From JAOZTV01 sp965371805 (GTDB lineage Bacteria > Acidobacteriota > Aminicenantia > UBA2199), in contig CBDUZW010000001.1 in the NCBI GenBank assembly GCA_965371805.1, positions 1-64,000 on the forward strand: a stretch of 64,000 nt of DNA, written 5' to 3'. Within the stretch, counting starts at the first letter, position 1. The number at the start of each line of letters is the position of its first letter. Shown piece after piece: positions 60,597 to 64,000 of the stretch. The translations under genes were made by a program, and so were the position numbers. The notes under the pieces are model-generated. The model made no database searches. It saw only the letters and a list, made by a program, of their open reading frames with translations, and was not told where the DNA came from.

Positions 60597-60868
60597 TGAG
60601 GGAGATATTTCAACAAACGCATTTCAAAAAAGACATAAAAAAGATAAAAAATTCAGGAAAACATAATTTAAAAGAACTGCTTGAAATTGTAGAAATGTTA
60701 TCAAAAAATCAAAAATTATCAGTTAATAATCATGATCATTCATTGGTTAGTAATTGGAAAGAATTCAGAGAGTGCCATATTCGCCCGGATTGGTTATTGG
60801 TATATAAATTAGAACCAAATAAATTAATATTAGTTAGAACAGGGACGCACTCTGATATTTTTGGTTAA
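60596..60868 (+). CDS. yafQ: YafQ-family mRNA interferase toxin
   Basis: A 90-residue RelE/YafQ-superfamily toxin: FKKDIKKIKNSG near the N-terminus, LVSNWKEFRECHIRPDWLL with the catalytic histidine region, and RTGTHSDIF at the C-terminus, all YafQ-like. YafQ cleaves mRNA on the ribosome. The start is chosen as the ATG at 60596, in the TGATG overlap with the antitoxin stop; a frame from 60584 would overlap further. It is convergent with the helicase gene 22 bp away. Confidence 0.87.
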   Translation: MREIFQQTHFKKDIKKIKNSGKHNLKELLEIVEMLSKNQKLSVNNHDHSLVSNWKEFRECHIRPDWLLVYKLEPNKLILVRTGTHSDIFG

Positions 60869-60890
60869 AAATAAATCTTACAACTTAATA

Positions 60891-62981
60891 CTATAAAAAT
60901 TTTATAGGTACTATTGAAGTATCGATTAATTTTTCTCCCTTCCCTTCAAATAGAATCAAATACTTTTTGTCACTAAGCTGATTTACTATTTTTCCCTTTC
61001 CAAAAAAACTATGTTCTATAAATTTTTCTTCCTCAAATACATCTGCAGAACCTGCTATTCCTGGCGATAATGAAGAAAGAGGAACACCTGAACCCCCTAC
61101 TTCATAGATACTATCTGCTAAAGTATATAAAGACCGGTCTATTTTTTCTAAAAAAGTAGAAGGAGATGATTGATTGGCTGAAATTATCAACTGATCCATT
61201 GCTCTAGTTGAGGCTACATAAAACAATCTTCTTTCTTCTTCCATTTCTTTTATGTTTCTTGTATTTCTTAAAAAAAATGGCATAAAAGTATTGTTTATAC
61301 CAAGGCAGATTACGGTTGGAAACTCCATACCTTTTGCATTATGCATAGTTAGAAGAAACACATCAGTTTTATCCTTTTCCTCTGAATCATTTGAAGTAAG
61401 TGTTATAGTATCCATTAAATCACTGAATTTGGCTTCAGTCCTTGAACTTTCCCATTTTGTAATAAATGCAATCAATTCGTTAATATTAAGTAGTTTATCA
61501 TTTTCTTCTTTATCCTGCAGGATCTTTTTATAACCGGAATAATTAACTAATACTGTCAACACTTCAGAAAAACTAAATTCGTCTATATTTTTATGAAATT
61601 CAAGTATTTTCCCAAAGAGATCTCTACTTTTGAACTTTTCAGGAAAAAACTTATTTAACGCTTTGAATAAAGAAATCCCCTCTTCTTCAGATTTTAAAAC
61701 AAGATTCGCTAAAGCCTTTGGACCAATTCCAAGGGAAAGAAAATCCACCATCCTGTAAAAAGAGAGATCGTCGTTCGGATTAATCGCAAGTTGTAATAAT
61801 GAAAGAGTATCTTTAACCTCTTTTCTATCAAAAAACCTAAGACCTTTTAATATCTTAAACCTCACATTTCTTGACAGTAGTTCATTTTCAATTGCCAGTG
61901 ATTGAGAATTTATTCTATAAAGAACGGCAACAGGAAATATTTCAGGTTTTTTCTTTTTCAAAAAAACTATCAAATCTGCTACATTTTCAGATTCTCTTTC
62001 TTTTGAATAGGAATCTATTACAAAAACAGGATTTCCAGAATCTTTCTCTGTCCACATTTTCTTGTCCCTTCTAGTTCTGTTACGCTTTATCATATTATTT
62101 GCAAAGTCTAATATCTTTTTTGTTGATCTATAATTTTGCTCAAGTTTTATTATCTTCACTCCAGGAAAATCATTCTCAAAATCAAAAAGAAAACGAATAT
62201 TGGCCCCTCTCCATGAATAGATCGCCTGATCATCATCTCCTACTATTGTTATTTGTTTATGACTTCCTGCAACTAATTTGATCAACATATACTGATTTGG
62301 ATTTGTATCCTGGAATTCGTCAACAAGAACATATTTAAATCGGTCTCTATATTTCTGCCTAACCTCTTTGTTTGATTGAAGTAAAATCACTGGAAGAGAT
62401 ATCAGATCCTCATAATCCCACACCTTGTTTTTATTTTGATATTCAAAATACTTTGCATATATATTGATCTCATCATCTGCAAAACCCCTTTCAGCAAGGT
62501 TTTCTCTATTATTTGGATAGTTAAGATTCATTTTGGAAAATCCAATTTTTTTCATTATTCTATCTCTCATATCACTTGTAAAATAAGAGAAACCTGCTTT
62601 TATAATTCCATCAACAATTTTTTTCCTATCCCTGTCATCAATTATCTTCCACTCTTCATCATAGTTTGAATACCTGGTTGTTTCTCTCAGTATCCGTAAT
62701 CCCAGAGAATGAAATGTTGAAATATTGAATAAATGCTTATCTATTCCAGAGACAGCCTCTATTCTTTCTTTCATTTCAGTTGCAGCCCTATTCGTAAATG
62801 TAACACCAAGAATGTTCATCGGGGCCATGCCTCGCTCCATAACCATATATGCAATTTTATGTGTTATTACCTTTGTCTTACCAGACCCTGCACCGGCAAT
62901 TAATAAAAGCGGAGAGTCAAAATACAATACTGCTTCTTTTTGAACAGAATTTAATCCATCAACCAGATCAACTTTTTCCAT
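60891..62981 (-). CDS. uvrD: UvrD/PcrA-type superfamily 1 DNA helicase
   Basis: A 696-residue SF1A helicase. Motif I (Walker A) is AGAGSGKTKVI, Ia VTFTNRAATEMKERI, II VDEFQDTNPNQY, III DDDQAIYSWRGA, IV YRINSQS, V TMHNAKGMEFPTVI and VI EERRLFYVASTRA. The helicase acts in nucleotide excision repair, mismatch repair or removing RecA. The C-terminal ~60 residues form a small beta domain like the PcrA/UvrD tail. GGAGG lies before the ATG. Confidence 0.95.
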   Translation of the reverse strand: MEKVDLVDGLNSVQKEAVLYFDSPLLLIAGAGSGKTKVITHKIAYMVMERGMAPMNILGVTFTNRAATEMKERIEAVSGIDKHLFNISTFHSLGLRILRETTRYSNYDEEWKIIDDRDRKKIVDGIIKAGFSYFTSDMRDRIMKKIGFSKMNLNYPNNRENLAERGFADDEINIYAKYFEYQNKNKVWDYEDLISLPVILLQSNKEVRQKYRDRFKYVLVDEFQDTNPNQYMLIKLVAGSHKQITIVGDDDQAIYSWRGANIRFLFDFENDFPGVKIIKLEQNYRSTKKILDFANNMIKRNRTRRDKKMWTEKDSGNPVFVIDSYSKERESENVADLIVFLKKKKPEIFPVAVLYRINSQSLAIENELLSRNVRFKILKGLRFFDRKEVKDTLSLLQLAINPNDDLSFYRMVDFLSLGIGPKALANLVLKSEEEGISLFKALNKFFPEKFKSRDLFGKILEFHKNIDEFSFSEVLTVLVNYSGYKKILQDKEENDKLLNINELIAFITKWESSRTEAKFSDLMDTITLTSNDSEEKDKTDVFLLTMHNAKGMEFPTVICLGINNTFMPFFLRNTRNIKEMEEERRLFYVASTRAMDQLIISANQSSPSTFLEKIDRSLYTLADSIYEVGGSGVPLSSLSPGIAGSADVFEEEKFIEHSFFGKGKIVNQLSDKKYLILFEGKGEKLIDTSIVPIKFL

Positions 62982-63019
62982 AAGAAATATCCTCCAAGAA
63001 TTATCAAAATCAATGGCAT

Positions 63020-63048
63020 ATTTAATAATTATTCATCAAAGAAGTCAA
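63020..63048 (-). promoter_or_regulatory. uvrD promoter
   Basis: Minus strand: TTGACT (63043-63048), 17 nt, TTAAAT (63020-63025). Predicted leader of about 30 nt with GGAGG. The rest of 62982-63272 shows nothing coding. Confidence 0.45.
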
Positions 63049-63237
63049 GTAAATTATTACCTGAATTTTTCGTCAAAATTGCAGCGAAATGTTCAAGATG
63101 TCGGTTATAACAAATAAAACGAGTGAATCGAATGAAACATAGTTAAACTATTTTGAAAAGAAAATGATTGAGTTTTATGCAGTTAGAATGGGCATATTGG
63201 GCATTGCAGTAGAGTTTGGCTAAAAGTTTAGGTACTA

Positions 63238-63266
63238 TTGATTATTTTTTCTTTTTTTTTTATAAT
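63238..63266 (+). promoter_or_regulatory. promoter of the DUF1566 lipoprotein, predicted leaderless
   Basis: TTGATT (63238-63243), 17 nt, TATAAT (63261-63266), AAAAAT, then the ATG at 63273. The transcript should begin on the start codon. Confidence 0.6.
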
Positions 63267-63272
63267 AAAAAT

Positions 63273-63953
63273 ATGATATTCAAAAAAACAATACTTATTC
63301 TACTGCAAATACTTTTGATTGTATTTTTTTCAATGTGCAAAAATGAGAGTGAATTTGCTAAAAGTGATTACGTGTCTTTGAGAAGTGAATATAAGCAGAT
63401 CAATGATTTCAAAGAGATTAAAGAAATGATTTTTAAATATAATTTTTTTGATAAAAGAAAAAACCGTTCCGGAAGTTTCCAGGGACAACTTAAAGAACAA
63501 AAAATTGGAGATCATTCTGTTATCCTTGATTCAAAAACAGGTCTGATGTGGATGGCTCAGGATAGAAATGATCCTTTATGGATAAAAGCAGACAATAACA
63601 TCGAATGGCTTAAACCATTTTTTTATAAAGATGCTGAAAAAATGATCACTATTCTAAATTCAAGCAAAAGTGGATATGCCGGATTTAAGGACTGGCGTCT
63701 ACCCACCGTAGAGGAAGCAGCATCCCTGCTTAGAAAACAAGCTAATCCTGACTCACTTTATCTTCCGGAAAATTTTTCAAAAAAAAATACTATAGTACTC
63801 TATATTTGGACAGGTGACTATTATAATCTTAACTTTTTTAAAAAGAAGAATATGATCTGGACAGTCAGTTTTGCTGCAGGGGGAATCTTCAGAGAGAGCA
63901 ACAGCAATCCACAGTACATAAAATTAGTTAGAAAAATAAATCCAGTTAAATAA
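63273..63953 (+). CDS. DUF1566 (Lcl C-terminal domain) lipoprotein
   Basis: A 226-residue lipoprotein. The signal peptide ends FFSMC, a usable lipobox. The C-terminal half is a DUF1566 domain: GLMWMAQDRND, AEKMITILNSSKSGYAGFKDW followed by RLPTVEEAASLL, and the closing YIKLVRKI. DUF1566 is related to the Lcl/C-type-lectin-like fold found on surface proteins. The start is the ATG at 63273, six bases past TATAAT; a frame opening at 63216 would place a non-signal N-terminus ahead and include the promoter. Role unknown, probably an envelope protein. Confidence 0.8.
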   Translation: MIFKKTILILLQILLIVFFSMCKNESEFAKSDYVSLRSEYKQINDFKEIKEMIFKYNFFDKRKNRSGSFQGQLKEQKIGDHSVILDSKTGLMWMAQDRNDPLWIKADNNIEWLKPFFYKDAEKMITILNSSKSGYAGFKDWRLPTVEEAASLLRKQANPDSLYLPENFSKKNTIVLYIWTGDYYNLNFFKKKNMIWTVSFAAGGIFRESNSNPQYIKLVRKINPVK

Positions 63954-64000
63954 CTTCAGGTTCTGCTGATTTTATTCAACCTTTTCCCTATGAAGTTCCC

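Noticed and set aside
1..64000. tRNA, rRNA, CRISPR array or riboswitch
   Set aside because: I saw no T-loop consensus with a cloverleaf, no regularly spaced repeats, and no leader with a recognisable riboswitch core.

Overview
The window looks like an AT-rich chromosome segment from a diderm (outer-membrane) bacterium. It encodes an OmpP1/FadL-type outer-membrane protein and three lipoproteins with clear lipoboxes. It also carries housekeeping genes (maf, serC, dnaG, rpoD, a UvrD/PcrA helicase) and a very large glycan-modification locus. The long Lys/Ile/Asn-rich proteins, a HEAT-repeat protein with a degenerate receiver domain, a DUF1566 lipoprotein and two MptE/Maf-like DUF115 proteins would fit a low-GC spirochaete-like organism. 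That placement is inference; no rRNA or tRNA gene is visible. I see no transposase, phage gene or CRISPR array.

Layout. 1-9.8 kb: HEAT/receiver protein and maf (+), ATP sulfurylase (-), a small unknown (+), a PiT phosphate transporter with its DUF47/PhoU-like partner and a FadL-like porin (-), and a 5'-nucleotidase lipoprotein (+). 9.8-50.2 kb: about 40 kb read only on the minus strand. In transcription order it starts with an AAA/DUF4143 ATPase, LegB and a PtmE-like CBS/nucleotidyltransferase. A beta-propeller, FkbM and TylF methyltransferases, a DegT aminotransferase, two tandem radical SAM/SPASM enzymes, WbqC, a PglD-like acetyltransferase and a methyltransferase follow. Next come two copies of one cassette: TPR-tailed glycosyltransferase, CMP-sugar-type cytidylyltransferase, glycosyltransferase, methyltransferase, cyclase, hydroxyacid dehydrogenase, SDR and DUF115 protein. 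The upstream copy (31.9-37.9 kb) is decaying; the downstream copy (22.1-30.0 kb) is intact. The block ends with a TPR/radical SAM protein, a second TPR glycosyltransferase, a split CDP-ribitol-like module with a TagB/TagF-family transferase, duplicated methyltransferases, an AbiEii-type toxin pair and an IspD-like/GNAT/Gfo-Idh operon. 50.4-64 kb: phosphotransferase (+), dnaG-rpoD (-), serC (+), a 1163-residue coiled-coil/TPR lipoprotein (-), a RelB/YafQ toxin-antitoxin operon (+), a UvrD-type helicase (-) and a DUF1566 lipoprotein (+).

How the genes fit together. The 40-kb block reads as a factory that builds and attaches a heavily modified surface or flagellin glycan. Three activation chemistries are present: CMP (NeuA-like), CDP-alditol (IspD/TarI-like) and the LegB/PtmE GDP-GlcNAc type. 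None is accompanied by a complete known sugar pathway. Five otherwise unrelated enzymes carry the same short TPR module, and three others carry a shared Rossmann-like module, as if the enzymes dock on a common scaffold or substrate. Several relics (IspD, DegT, AlbA_2, glycosyltransferase and cyclase fragments) show active gene turnover.

Regulation. Sigma-70-type promoters (TTGAct, 17 bp, TATAAT) are readable for many transcription units. A distinct set of genes has the -10 hexamer only 5-6 nt before the ATG and no Shine-Dalgarno sequence, which predicts leaderless mRNAs.
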